A DNA stretch of 64,000 nt from CAWAYR01 sp050250955. GTDB taxonomy: Bacteria > Acidobacteriota > Vicinamibacteria > Vicinamibacterales > UBA2999. Every line of letters begins with the position of its first letter. Position 1 is the first letter of the stretch. The notes under the pieces were generated by a model. The model had not been told where the DNA came from and did not search any database. It saw only the letters and a list, made by a program, of their open reading frames with translations. Both the position numbers and the translations under genes were made by a program. The DNA is taken from NCBI GenBank assembly GCA_050250955.1, contig JBFWNR010000002.1, positions 818,145 through 882,144 on the forward strand, written 5' to 3'. This document shows positions 24,720 through 35,521 of the stretch, one piece after another.

Positions 24720-25847
24720 TCAGCGAGCCAGCGGCCGCGCCGGATTGCCGGGGCGGCCGAGTCCGGCTCCGGCCACCACGCCGACGCCGCGGCTCATCAT
24801 CTCGGTCAGCTCGTCGCGCAGCGACGAGGCGTTCATCGCCGTCTCGAGCGAGATCATGCGGCGCTGGTGGAGGGTGACCAGCGACTGGTTCATCGTCTGC
24901 ATGCCGAGCTTCTCCTGCCCAGCCTGCATCGCCGAGTAGATCTGGTGGATCTTGTCCTCGCGAATCAGGTTGCGGATGCCCGGGGTGGGCACCATGATTT
25001 CGAGGGCGACGGTGCGGCCCTGGCCGTTGATGCGCGGCAGCAGCGACTGACAGACGATGCCCTCGAGGACCAGCGACAGCTGGACCCGCACCTGCGGCTG
25101 CTGGTGCGCCGGGAACACGTCGATGATGCGGTTGATGGTCGACGACGCCGAGTTGGTGTGCAGCGTCGCAAAGGTGAGGTGGCCGGTTTCGGCGATGCGC
25201 AGCGCCGACTCCACCGTCTCGAGGTCGCGCATTTCGCCGACCAGGACGATGTCGGGGTCCTCGCGCAGGGCAGCGCGCAGCGCGTTGCTGAAGTTCTGGG
25301 TGTCGCTGTGGACCTCGCGCTGGTTGACCAGGCAGCCCTTGTGCTGGTGGAGGTACTCGATCGGGTCTTCGATGGTCAGGATGTGGCCACGGCGCTCGGT
25401 GTTGATCTTGTCGATCATCGCCGCCAGGGTCGTCGACTTGCCGCTGCCGGTCGGGCCGGTGACCAGCACCAGGCCGCGCGGCTTCTCGGCGAGCTTGCCG
25501 ATGACCGGCGGCAGACCCAGCTCCTCGAAGCTGCGCACCCGCTCCGGAATCAGCCGGTAGACGGCGCCGACGGCGCCCTTCTGGTTGAACATGTTGCAGC
25601 GGAACCGGGCCAGGCCGCGGATGCCGAACGAGAAGTCGAGCTCCTGGGTCTCCTCGAAGCGCTTCTTCTGGGCGTCGGTCAGCACGCTGTAGGCCAGCGT
25701 CTTGGTGTCCGACGGGGTCAGCTCAGGCGCGTCGAGCCGCGTGAGCTCGCCGTGCACGCGCACGACCGGCGGCGACTGGATCGAGAGGTGGAGGTCCGAG
25801 CCGTTCGACTCGACGGTCTTCTTCAGCAGTTCCGGCAACGTGGCCAT
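24720..25847 (-). CDS. pilT: Type IV pilus retraction ATPase PilT
   Basis: A 375-residue hexameric ATPase that powers pilus retraction. An N-terminal PAS-like domain is followed by Walker A GPTGSGKS at 131-138, the Asp box, the Walker B region VLVGEMRDLETV, and the retraction motif GIRNLIRE (AIRNLIRE in most PilT proteins). The motif distinguishes it from PilB. It is transcribed after pilB, with a 7-bp repeat array in the 57-bp gap. Confidence 0.97.
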   Translation of the reverse strand: MATLPELLKKTVESNGSDLHLSIQSPPVVRVHGELTRLDAPELTPSDTKTLAYSVLTDAQKKRFEETQELDFSFGIRGLARFRCNMFNQKGAVGAVYRLIPERVRSFEELGLPPVIGKLAEKPRGLVLVTGPTGSGKSTTLAAMIDKINTERRGHILTIEDPIEYLHQHKGCLVNQREVHSDTQNFSNALRAALREDPDIVLVGEMRDLETVESALRIAETGHLTFATLHTNSASSTINRIIDVFPAHQQPQVRVQLSLVLEGIVCQSLLPRINGQGRTVALEIMVPTPGIRNLIREDKIHQIYSAMQAGQEKLGMQTMNQSLVTLHQRRMISLETAMNASSLRDELTEMMSRGVGVVAGAGLGRPGNPARPLAR

Positions 25848-25867
25848 ATCTGGTCTCTCTGTGCTTC

Positions 25868-25895
25868 CTAGCCGCTAGCCGCTAGTCCCTAGCCG
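25868..25895. repeat. Heptamer array between pilB and pilT
   Basis: Four units, CTAGCCG twice, CTAGTCC, CTAGCCG. It fills most of the 57-bp gap between pilB and pilT and stops just short of the pilT ribosome-binding region. Confidence 0.9.
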
Positions 25896-25904
25896 CTGTT
25901 CCTG

Positions 25905-27683
<1,779 letters not shown>

Positions 27684-28124
27684 GTCGTCGTGTCCGCCGT
27701 TCTCCGCCTGTGCACCGGGCCACCCACGCCCGGACCCGACCCTGGCTGGGAGGCCCCGGGCCGGTGCCGGATCCGCCCGCGGTGCGCACGTGTGCACACC
27801 GCGACCCGGGTCCAGCTCCCATTACCTTTTCGGTCTGCCCTCTCACCCCCTGCAGATCCGTACGCCGCCGGCCGGTGGCCAGCCGGCGATCGGCATTGCA
27901 GCCTTCGCACGCCGTCACGACCCTCGGCGTGGCCGATTACGAAACTCGACCGAAAATGACAGGATCGGGACGGCCGCCGCCGCCGCGGCCCGGGCCCGCG
28001 GTCGGCGCCGACGGCCGCCCGGAAGTCCATCGCTGTCAGTCAGTTGAAGCGACGAGCCGGGAAACCTGGCGGGGCGATCGGCCGTATTACACTCTGGAGC
28101 GCGGCCGACGTCCCTCCTCACCGA
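27684..28124. other. Divergent control region of pilB and the Yip1-like gene
   Basis: 440 bp without a supported gene. It contains a near-palindrome GTGCGCACGTGTGCAC at 27782-27797, which could be an operator, and a less GC-rich patch around 27820-27840 upstream of pilB. No sigma-54 motif with correct spacing was found for pilB. TATTACACT at 28084-28092 could hold a -10 for the plus-strand operon, but no -35 matches. Confidence 0.4.
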
Positions 28125-28847
28125 ATGACCCTCGATAGCAACCCCCCGGCCAGCGGGCTGCTGGCCCGCCTGACCGGGGTCCTCCTCGGACCTCGCCGTG
28201 CCATGCAGGCTGCCGTTCAGGCCGGCGTGGGGAGCGTGGTGACCGCCTGGGCGGTCGTGCTCCTGGTGTGGCTCGCGGCCGGGGCCTGGCTGCTCGTGCA
28301 GCCGGTCGGCCGTCAGGCGGTCGTCGACGAGCAGGTGCGGGTCGTCGAGGCTCTCGGCCGTCAGGTGGATGACGCCCAGTACGCGACATGGCAGGCTCGG
28401 CCGCCGTGGCGGATCTACCTCGTCAGCGGCGGGCGCACGCTGCTCTTCCCGGTCACGACCCTGGCGGTGGGCGCCGGGCTGTGGCTGTGGACCCGCCGGC
28501 TGGGGGCGCCGACGCGGTTTGTGGCGGCCCTGAGCATTGCCGTGCACGCCAGCGTCGTCCTCGCCCTGCAGCAACTCGTCGCGACCCCGCTCCACCTCGT
28601 CCGCGAGTCGCTGACCAGCCCGTTCAATCTCGCGGCGCTGCTGCCCTTCTTCGATGAAGGGTCGCTGCCGGCCCGGGTCCTCGGCACCGTCGAGCTCTTC
28701 GGGCTGTGGTGGGCGTGGCTCCTCGCCGTCGGAGTGGCCGCCCTGGTCGGGCGTCCGGCCCGGCACCTGGCCGGCGCGATCGTCGGCGTCTACCTGGTCG
28801 TCGCCGCCGCCGTCGCCGGCGCCGTCGTCCTCATCGGAGGGTCGTAG
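28125..28847 (+). CDS. Yip1-family integral membrane protein
   Basis: 240 residues. A short polar N-terminus (LLARLTGVLLGPRRAMQAAV, similar to the opening of bacterial Yip1-domain proteins) is followed by about five hydrophobic helices. The function of bacterial Yip1-like proteins is poorly known. The ATG at 28125 is chosen because the upstream 27 codons look like leader DNA. The stop overlaps the GTG start of the adaptor gene by one base, and the two permease genes follow, so it is probably part of that exporter operon. Confidence 0.75.
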   Translation: MTLDSNPPASGLLARLTGVLLGPRRAMQAAVQAGVGSVVTAWAVVLLVWLAAGAWLLVQPVGRQAVVDEQVRVVEALGRQVDDAQYATWQARPPWRIYLVSGGRTLLFPVTTLAVGAGLWLWTRRLGAPTRFVAALSIAVHASVVLALQQLVATPLHLVRESLTSPFNLAALLPFFDEGSLPARVLGTVELFGLWWAWLLAVGVAALVGRPARHLAGAIVGVYLVVAAAVAGAVVLIGGS

Positions 28848-30205
28848 TGTTCCGGAAAAAGTGGCCGTGGATCGTCGGAGTGCTGGTCGTCGTCAGCGTG
28901 GCCGGGGCCCTCTACGCGCGCAGCCGCCGTGAGCAGGGCACCCTGGTCACCGCCGAAACGGTGCAGCGCCGAGATCTCGAGGCGCTGGTCTCGGCGTCGG
29001 GCAAGATCGACCCCAAGCGATCGGTCAACATCAGTGCCCAGTCGATGGGCCGGGTGACACGCATCGGCGTGCGGGAAGGCGACCGGGTCACGGCCGGGCA
29101 GTTCCTCCTGCAAGTCGACCCGGTGGCGGTCGAAAGCGCGGTCCGACGCGACGAGGCCGCGGTCGCCGCCGCTCGCACCGGGCTGCAGCAGGCCCGGGTC
29201 CAGGTCCAGAGCGCCCAGGCAGCGCTCGACATCGCCCGGCAGACCTTGAAGCGCCAGCAGGAGCTGTGGGCGGGCGGTCTGACGCCACGCGAAGCGCTCG
29301 ACAAGGCCGAGGCCGAGGTGCAGATGCGCGAGAGCGACCTGAACGCGCGCACCGAGGAAATCAGGACCCGGGAAGAACAGGTGCGACAGCAGGAGGCCGG
29401 GCTGGTCAACAGCCGCTACAACCTGTCACAGGCCCGATTCGAGTCGCCCTTCGACGGCATCGTCACCCGCCGCAACATCGAAGAGGGCGAGAACGTCGTC
29501 GTCGGCACCATGAACAACGCCGGCACGGTGCTGCTGACCGTCGCCGACATGTCGGTCATCGAGGCCGAAGTCGAGGTGGACGAGACCGACATCCCGCAGG
29601 TGCAGATCGGCCAGAAGGCCACGGTGACCATCGACGCGATCGAGGGCAAGACCTTCGTCGGCCGGGTGACCGAGATCGGCAACAGCCCGATCCAGCCGAC
29701 CGGGCAGGCCGCCACCCAGCAGCGCACCGCCACCAACTTCAAGGTCGTGGTCACGCTCGACGAGGCCGACCCGGAGATCCGCCCCGGGTTCACCTGCACC
29801 GCCGACATCTCGACGGCGACGCGGAACGAGGCGGTCGCGGTGCCCATCCAGGCGCTCACCGTCCGGGAGCTCGAATACGACGCCGCCGGGAAGGTGGTGC
29901 CGCGGGTCCGACCGGCGCCGGCCTCACGGTGGAGCTTCGGCCGGCCGGCCGCACCCGCCGGTCCGCCCGTCCCCACCGAACTGCCGGTCGGCCACACCCG
30001 CAAGGAGGAGGAAGGGGTGTTCGTGATCCGCGACGGCAAGGCGCAGTTCGTCCTGGTCACGGTCGGCATCGCCGGCGAGCGCTACTTCGAGGTGCTGTCG
30101 GGCCTCTCGGCCGGGGACCGGGTGATCACCGGGCCGTTCGAGAGCGTGCGCAACCTGTACGACGGCGACCAGGTGCGCGAGAACCCGGCCCCGGCCGCCC
30201 GCTGA
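28847..30205 (+). CDS. Periplasmic adaptor (HlyD/MacA-type) of an efflux system
   Basis: 452 residues from the GTG at 28847, which has GGAGG seven bases upstream. There is an N-terminal membrane anchor (WIVGVLVVVSVAGALYA), a split lipoyl/barrel-sandwich domain, a long coiled-coil hairpin (about 105-205, rich in Arg, Gln, Glu), a beta-barrel, and a membrane-proximal domain with a Pro-rich insertion around 355-380. Adaptors of this type link an inner membrane MacB-like permease to an outer membrane channel. The two permeases follow directly. No TolC-type gene is present. Confidence 0.92.
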   Translation: MFRKKWPWIVGVLVVVSVAGALYARSRREQGTLVTAETVQRRDLEALVSASGKIDPKRSVNISAQSMGRVTRIGVREGDRVTAGQFLLQVDPVAVESAVRRDEAAVAAARTGLQQARVQVQSAQAALDIARQTLKRQQELWAGGLTPREALDKAEAEVQMRESDLNARTEEIRTREEQVRQQEAGLVNSRYNLSQARFESPFDGIVTRRNIEEGENVVVGTMNNAGTVLLTVADMSVIEAEVEVDETDIPQVQIGQKATVTIDAIEGKTFVGRVTEIGNSPIQPTGQAATQQRTATNFKVVVTLDEADPEIRPGFTCTADISTATRNEAVAVPIQALTVRELEYDAAGKVVPRVRPAPASRWSFGRPAAPAGPPVPTELPVGHTRKEEEGVFVIRDGKAQFVLVTVGIAGERYFEVLSGLSAGDRVITGPFESVRNLYDGDQVRENPAPAAR

Positions 30206-30211
30206 TTCGTC

Positions 30212-31435
30212 ATGGCGCAGGTCTGGGAATCGGTGAAGCTGGCGCTGGCCTCGATCTGGGCCAACAAGCTCCGCTCGCTGTTGACCCTGCTCGGCAACAT
30301 CGTCGCGGTGTCGTCGATCATCGCGGTGGTGGCGCTCATCCAGGGCGTCGACGGCGCGGTGTCGGACGCCATCGTCTCGGATCTCGGCGCCGACTACTTC
30401 ACCATCCGCCGTACCGGCATCGCCCGCAATCAGGACGAAATCGACCGCCAGCGGAACAACCCGCGCATCACCTTGGAGGAAGCCGAGGCGATCCGGCGGT
30501 TCGGCGGCACCATCGCCGCCGTCATGGCCCAGGCCCAGCAGAACGCCTCGGTGAGCTATCGCACCGAGGAGCTGGAGTCGATCCAGATCCAGGGCGTCAC
30601 CGCGAGCTACCTCGAGTTCTCGACCTTCGACGCCGAACGCGGACGGATGATGAGCCCGAGCGAGGTGGCGCGCAATCGCCCGGTGGCGCTGGTCGGCTGG
30701 CAGATCGCCGACCGGCTGTTCGGCGCCGAGAATCCGCTCGACAAGGTGATCCGCGTCGCCGGCGTCCCGTTCCGGATCGTCGGCGTGAGCGCCAAGAAGG
30801 GCGCGTTCTTCGGCAACTCGCAGGACGAGTTCGTGGTCATTCCCCTGGGCCAGTACCAGAAGCTGTTCGGCTCGCGGCAGAGCCTGGCCCTCACCGTGAA
30901 GCCGCGTGATCCGACGCTGGTGTCCCAGGCCCGCGACGAAGCGCGCACCGCCCTGCGGATCGAACGGCATCTCGGCCCCGGCGACGAGGACGACTTCGGG
31001 ATGGTGGCCTCCGACTCGTTCCTCGACATCTTCCACCAGGCGACCAACGGCATCGCCGTCGTGCTGGTCGGGGTGGTCGGCCTGTCGCTGCTGGTCGGCG
31101 GCATCGTGATCATGAACATCATGCTCATGGTGGTCAGCGAGCGGACCCGCGAGATCGGCCTGCGCAAGGCGCTCGGCGCCAAGCGCCGCGACATCATGTC
31201 GCAGGTCCTGACCGAGTCGATCACCCTGTCGGTCAGCGGCGGGGTCGTCGGCGTGGTGCTCGGCGCGCTGTTCGCCCGCGGCCTGGCCGCGGTCACGCCG
31301 CTGCCGGCGGTGATCGAGCCGTGGTCGGTGGCCCTCGGCGTCGGCGTCACGGCGGTGGTCGGCCTGTTCTTCGGCTGGTTCCCGGCCCGCCGGGCCGCCG
31401 GACTGGCCCCCATCGAGGCGTTGAGGCGCGAATGA
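30212..31435 (+). CDS. MacB/FtsX-type ABC permease, first copy
   Basis: 407 residues. N-terminal membrane helix (SIWANKLRSLLTLLGNIVAV), a periplasmic MacB-type core domain of about 220 residues, then three C-terminal helices with the FtsX signature ERTREIGLRKALGAKRRDI. There is no nucleotide-binding domain. The ATPase must come from elsewhere. The stop overlaps the next permease start by 4 bp. The two proteins are clearly homologous and probably form a heterodimer. Confidence 0.92.
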   Translation: MAQVWESVKLALASIWANKLRSLLTLLGNIVAVSSIIAVVALIQGVDGAVSDAIVSDLGADYFTIRRTGIARNQDEIDRQRNNPRITLEEAEAIRRFGGTIAAVMAQAQQNASVSYRTEELESIQIQGVTASYLEFSTFDAERGRMMSPSEVARNRPVALVGWQIADRLFGAENPLDKVIRVAGVPFRIVGVSAKKGAFFGNSQDEFVVIPLGQYQKLFGSRQSLALTVKPRDPTLVSQARDEARTALRIERHLGPGDEDDFGMVASDSFLDIFHQATNGIAVVLVGVVGLSLLVGGIVIMNIMLMVVSERTREIGLRKALGAKRRDIMSQVLTESITLSVSGGVVGVVLGALFARGLAAVTPLPAVIEPWSVALGVGVTAVVGLFFGWFPARRAAGLAPIEALRRE

Positions 31436-32733
31436 TCGGCCAGCTGCGGCGGCGGCTGTCGCTCCTGCGCGAGACGGCGGAGATGGCCCTCGACACCCTG
31501 TGGGCCAACAAGCTGCGCTCGGCCCTGACGGTGCTCGGCGTGGTCATCGGCATCACGTCGATCGTCAGCATGACGGCGCTCATCCGCGGCTTCGACCAGG
31601 ACCTGCGGACCTCGATCATGGCGCTCGGGCCGAAGACCATCTTCGTGCAGCGCTTCGGCGCTGTCAGCTTCTCCTCCGGCGCGTCGTTCCTCGATCTGCT
31701 GCGCCGTCCCACCCTCACCGTCGACGACGGCGAGGCGATCCGCCGGCTGGCGCCCTCGGTGGCCAAGGTCGACACCTGGCTGGGCGCCGGCCCGGGCCAG
31801 CCGAGCATGGAACGGGTGTTCTACCGCAACCAGCGCACCGCGCCGCAGGTGGTGATGGGCGTCAGCGAGCGGTTCGTCGACGTCAACTTCGCCACGATGC
31901 TGCTCGGCCGCACCATGACCGAACAGGAGGTGCAGCGCGGCCGCGCGGTGGTCGTCCTGGGCTACGGGCCCTACGAGGCGCTGTTCCTCGAGTCGGGCAT
32001 CGACCCGGTGGGCAAACAGGTGCGCCTCGGCGCCATGCGCTACACCGTGATCGGCGTCATCGACAAGCGGCCGGGTTTCGGCCCCGGCGGCCAGGACGAC
32101 TTCGTGATCGTCCCCTACACGACCTGGCGCAAGCAGTTCGGCTCCGAACGGGTCCGCAGCGGTCCGTTCGGCGGCGCCCCGGTGATGATCGCGGTGGTGC
32201 CGCACGAGTGGGCGTCACGCGACGACACGATGCGCGAGGTGGAGGCGATCATGCGCATCCGCCACGACCTGACGCTCGACCGGGCCAACGACTTCGACCT
32301 GGTCACCCAGGACGCGATCCTGCGCGTCTGGGAGCAGATCTCGCAGGCGGTGCTGCTGTCGCTGGTCGTCATCTCGTCGATCGCCCTGATGGTCGGCGGC
32401 ATCGGCGTGATGTCGATCATGACCATCTCGGTCACCGAGCGGACCCGGGAGATCGGCGTCCGCAAGGCGATCGGTGCCCGCCGCGCCGAGATCCTCTTCC
32501 AGTTCCTGATCGAGGCGGTGGTGCTGACCAGCATCGGCGGCGTGCTCGGGATCCTCATCGGCAGCGGCGTGGCCCTGCTGGTCAACCTGGTGTCGGGCTT
32601 CTCGGTGTCGATGCCGTGGTGGTCGTTCGCGCTCGGCCTGGGGTTCTCGGCCGGCGTCGGCATCTTCTTCGGCATGCTCCCGGCCTGGCGGGCCTCCCGG
32701 CTCGACCCGATCGAAGCTCTGCGCTACGAATAG
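31432..32733 (+). CDS. MacB/FtsX-type ABC permease, second copy
   Basis: 433 residues with the same plan as its neighbour: LWANKLRSALTVLGVVIGI helix, periplasmic domain, and ERTREIGVRKAIGARRAEI in the C-terminal membrane part. The ATG at 31432 lies in an ATGA overlap with the first permease. Together with the adaptor this forms a MacAB-like exporter of unknown substrate. It ends the operon; the EF-G-like gene follows after about 150 bp. Confidence 0.92.
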   Translation: MIGQLRRRLSLLRETAEMALDTLWANKLRSALTVLGVVIGITSIVSMTALIRGFDQDLRTSIMALGPKTIFVQRFGAVSFSSGASFLDLLRRPTLTVDDGEAIRRLAPSVAKVDTWLGAGPGQPSMERVFYRNQRTAPQVVMGVSERFVDVNFATMLLGRTMTEQEVQRGRAVVVLGYGPYEALFLESGIDPVGKQVRLGAMRYTVIGVIDKRPGFGPGGQDDFVIVPYTTWRKQFGSERVRSGPFGGAPVMIAVVPHEWASRDDTMREVEAIMRIRHDLTLDRANDFDLVTQDAILRVWEQISQAVLLSLVVISSIALMVGGIGVMSIMTISVTERTREIGVRKAIGARRAEILFQFLIEAVVLTSIGGVLGILIGSGVALLVNLVSGFSVSMPWWSFALGLGFSAGVGIFFGMLPAWRASRLDPIEALRYE

Positions 32734-32887
32734 CCGGCCCCGGCCGCCCCCGGGGGTCATGCCACGAGCGGCTTGACATCGGCCGCCGGAGGCATAGGCT
32801 ACGCCTTGGCGACGTCACACCGCCGTCACCTGCCCGGTGATCGGGCGCGGCGCGGCGCCGCTTCGGGACACGCGGAGGGTCCGGCCT

Positions 32888-34975
32888 ATGAAGGTCTACG
32901 ACGCGGCAAACATCCGCAACGTCGCCGTGGTGGGACACGGCGGCTGCGGCAAGACGCAACTGGTGTCGGCGCTGCTCTTCGCGTCCGGCATGGTCAACCG
33001 GCTCGGCCGGGTGGACGACGGCACCACCGTCACCGATTACGACCCCGAGGAGATCGCCCGCACGCACACCCTGAGCACGTCGCTCGCCTACGCCGAGTGG
33101 CGCAAGACCAAGATCAACCTCCTCGACACGCCCGGCGTGGCCAACTTCTTCGCCGACGCCCGCGCCGCGATGCGCGTCGCCGATGCCGCCCTGGTGGTGG
33201 TCGACGCGGTCTCCGGGCCGGCGGTCCAGACCGAAAAGGCGTGGGCGGCGGCCGAGGAGTTCGGACTGCCACGACTGGTCGCCCTCAGCCGGTTCGACCG
33301 CGACCGCGCCTCGCTGGAGCGCTCCATCGTCGCCTTGCGCAAGAGCTGCCATCGCAACGTCTTCCCGATCCACCTGCCGATCGGCGAGGGCGACGCCTGC
33401 ACCGGCATCGTCGACGTCGTCGGCATGAAGGCGTTCACGGCGCCGGTCGACGGCGGCCCGGCGGCGGAGGGCCCGATCCCCGAGCCGCTGGTCGTCGAGG
33501 CCCAGGCGGCCCGGACCGCCCTCATCGAGGCGGTGGCCGAAGCCGACGAGGCGCTGATGGAGCGCTTCTTCGAGCAGGGCACGCTGAACGACCACGACCT
33601 CATCACCGGGCTGCAGAAGGCGGTGGCCGCGGGAGCGATCTTCCCCGCCGTCTGCACCGCGGCGCTCAAGAACATCGGCGTCGAGCCGGCGCTGAACGCC
33701 ATCCTCAGCTGGCTGCCGGCGGCCGCCGACCGGCCGTTCCGCGCCGTGGAGGACGCCGTCGAGGTGTCGCGGCCGGTCAGCGCGCAGGCGCCGATGGCGA
33801 CGCTGGTCTGGAAGACCGTCGCCGACCAGTTCGCCGGACGAATCTCGCTGTTTCGCGTCTATCAGGGGGCACTGCACGCCGATTCCACGGTGCGCAACCT
33901 CAGCCGCGAGCTCGACGAACGGATCGGCAGCCTGTCGGTGATGCAGGGCAAGACGCCGACGGCGGTGAGTGAACTCCAGGCCGGCGACATCGGCGCGGTC
34001 GCCAAGCTGAAGGAGACCCGCACCAGCGACACGCTCGCCGACGCCAAGGCCGGGATCCGCTTCGCGCCGATCACCTGGCCCGAGCCGGTCCTGTCCTACG
34101 CCATCGAGCCGAAGAGCCGCGGCGACGAGGACAAGATCAGCACCGCGATGCACCGACTCGAGGAGGAGGACGGCAGCATCCACTACGCCCGCGACCCCAA
34201 CACCAACGAGCTGCTGCTGTCCGGCCAGGGCCAGCTGCACATCGAGGTGACGGTCGCCAAGCTGAAGCGGCGCTTCGGCGTCGAGGTCAACCTGAAGCCG
34301 CCGCGCATTCCCTACCGCGAGACCATCACCTCGCCGGTCGAGGCCCACGGCCGGCACAAGAAGCAGACCGGCGGCCACGGCCAGTTCGGCGACTGCAAGG
34401 TGCGCTTCGAGCCGCTGCCGCGCGGCGGCGGCTTCGAGTTCGTCGACGACATCTTCGGCGGGGCGATCCCGCGACAGTTCATCCCGGCGGTCGAGAAGGG
34501 CCTGCAGGAGTCTCGGGTACGCGGCTTCCTGGCCGGCTACCCGATGGTCGACTTCAAGGCCACCCTCTACGACGGCTCGTACCACGACGTCGACTCGAAC
34601 GAGCTGTCGTTCAAGACCGCCGGGCACCTCGCCTTCCGCGACGGCATGGCGCGGGCCAGGCCGACGCTGCTCGAGCCGGTGATGAACGTCGAGGTCTACG
34701 CGCCGAGCGACTACGCCGGCGACCTGATGGGGGATCTGAACGGCCGGCGCGGGCGTATCGCCGGCATGGACACACGGGGCTCCAACACGGTGATCCGTGC
34801 CCAGGTGCCGATGTCGGAGATGCTGACCTACGAGCAGCACCTGACCTCGGTCACCGGCGGCCGCGGCAGCTACCACATGGAGTACTCGCACTACGAGAAC
34901 GTCCCGGCGCACGAGCAGACCAAGATCGTCGCCGCCTACAAGGCCGCGCATCCGCACGGCGGGCACGAGGCGTAA
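32888..34975 (+). CDS. Elongation factor G-like GTPase (EF-G2 type)
   Basis: 695 residues with the full EF-G fold (domains I-V) from an ATG with GGAGG upstream. GTPase motifs deviate from true EF-G: the P-loop is GHGGCGKT, the switch II motif is DTPGVANF in place of DTPGHVDF (catalytic His lost), and the guanine-specificity motif reads SRFD instead of NKMD. Domain IV keeps KKQTGGHGQFGDC. The canonical EF-G is encoded at 51544. Paralogues of this kind are widespread, but their role, whether in recycling, stalled ribosomes or none in translocation, is not settled. It is transcribed alone. Confidence 0.9.
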   Translation: MKVYDAANIRNVAVVGHGGCGKTQLVSALLFASGMVNRLGRVDDGTTVTDYDPEEIARTHTLSTSLAYAEWRKTKINLLDTPGVANFFADARAAMRVADAALVVVDAVSGPAVQTEKAWAAAEEFGLPRLVALSRFDRDRASLERSIVALRKSCHRNVFPIHLPIGEGDACTGIVDVVGMKAFTAPVDGGPAAEGPIPEPLVVEAQAARTALIEAVAEADEALMERFFEQGTLNDHDLITGLQKAVAAGAIFPAVCTAALKNIGVEPALNAILSWLPAAADRPFRAVEDAVEVSRPVSAQAPMATLVWKTVADQFAGRISLFRVYQGALHADSTVRNLSRELDERIGSLSVMQGKTPTAVSELQAGDIGAVAKLKETRTSDTLADAKAGIRFAPITWPEPVLSYAIEPKSRGDEDKISTAMHRLEEEDGSIHYARDPNTNELLLSGQGQLHIEVTVAKLKRRFGVEVNLKPPRIPYRETITSPVEAHGRHKKQTGGHGQFGDCKVRFEPLPRGGGFEFVDDIFGGAIPRQFIPAVEKGLQESRVRGFLAGYPMVDFKATLYDGSYHDVDSNELSFKTAGHLAFRDGMARARPTLLEPVMNVEVYAPSDYAGDLMGDLNGRRGRIAGMDTRGSNTVIRAQVPMSEMLTYEQHLTSVTGGRGSYHMEYSHYENVPAHEQTKIVAAYKAAHPHGGHEA

Positions 34976-34988
34976 GCAGCGGGCGTGG

Positions 34989-35008
34989 GGCGGAGCTTCA
35001 GCTCCGCC
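34989..35008 (+). terminator. Hairpin after the EF-G-like gene
   Basis: An 8-bp stem GGCGGAGC / GCTCCGCC with a 4-nt loop, 13 bp after the stop. No U-run follows. Confidence 0.4.
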
Positions 35009-35051
35009 GTCGGCCAGGATCGCGAGGCGGCGGCGAGGCCGCCTCGCGCCG

Positions 35052-35072
35052 GACGAGCCCCCGACGGCCGGG
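35052..35072. repeat. 21-bp direct repeat, first copy
   Basis: Copy of GA[C/T]GAGCCCCCGA[C/T]GGCCGGG, repeated 372 bp away at 35424-35444 in the same orientation, with 19 of 21 bases equal. Confidence 0.6.
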
Positions 35073-35423
35073 AGCAGTCACTCGTTCCTCACACCGCGGC
35101 GCACAGGGAGTCAGCCGCGGGATCGGGCCAGCGGTTCCGGAGCGGGCCGAACTACTCGATCGGCTCATTCACAACGCCGACACCAGCCGGTAGCTCGATC
35201 GACGGTCGCCCGCCAGGCGGCGGCATCGCCGGTCGCGAAGCCCTGTGGAGGGGCCGCTGGGGAGTGCGACAACGCGAGCACGCTGAGGGGATCAGGCAGT
35301 GTCACGGACCTGCCGTCCAGCGGCCACTTCGCGGCGAGCGCAGCGTTGACCGGCCCCGGAACCGGGATTCGTGAGCGGTGATGCCGCCGCCTGGCGTCTC
35401 GGCGGGCCGAAGCGGAGCCGACG

Positions 35424-35444
35424 GATGAGCCCCCGATGGCCGGG
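35424..35444. repeat. 21-bp direct repeat, second copy
   Basis: Second copy of the repeat at 35052-35072, lying just beyond the rplQ terminator. The pair brackets about 350 bp of anonymous DNA. Confidence 0.6.
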
Positions 35445-35453
35445 CGTTCTGGC

Positions 35454-35494
35454 AGCAAAGAAAACGGCCCGGGTACCTGAAGCACCCGGGCCGT
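35454..35494 (-). terminator. Rho-independent terminator of the ribosomal superoperon
   Basis: An 11-bp perfect stem (ACGGCCCGGGT / ACCCGGGCCGT, 35464-35494) followed on the minus strand by TTTTCTTT. It lies 28 bp after the rplQ stop and is the clearest terminator in the window. Confidence 0.88.
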
Positions 35495-35521
35495 GTCGTG
35501 TTCGGTGATTGCGGTCGGCGC

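Larger units (their letters stand above)
34976..35453. other. Non-coding region between the EF-G-like gene and rplQ
   Basis: About 480 bp with no supported gene; reading frames here lack start signals and family features. It holds a hairpin at 34989-35008, a second GC-rich hairpin at 35022-35048, and two copies of a 21-bp sequence (35052-35072 and 35424-35444) differing at two positions. It could be a remnant of lost DNA. Confidence 0.5.

Noticed and set aside
27782..27797. Near-palindrome GTGCGCACGTGTGCAC as a firm operator
   Set aside because: It has two mismatches, occurs once, and no cognate regulator is evident, so it is only mentioned in the gap entry.
28706..28846. Upstream extension of the adaptor protein
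   Set aside because: The extra 47 residues are almost pure Arg/Pro/Gly, overlap the Yip1-like gene in another frame, and the GTG at 28847 has a strong ribosome-binding site and begins the membrane anchor.
34985..35485. Reading frames in the rplQ downstream region
   Set aside because: No ribosome-binding site, no hydrophobic core or family motif, and two of them cross the clear rplQ terminator.
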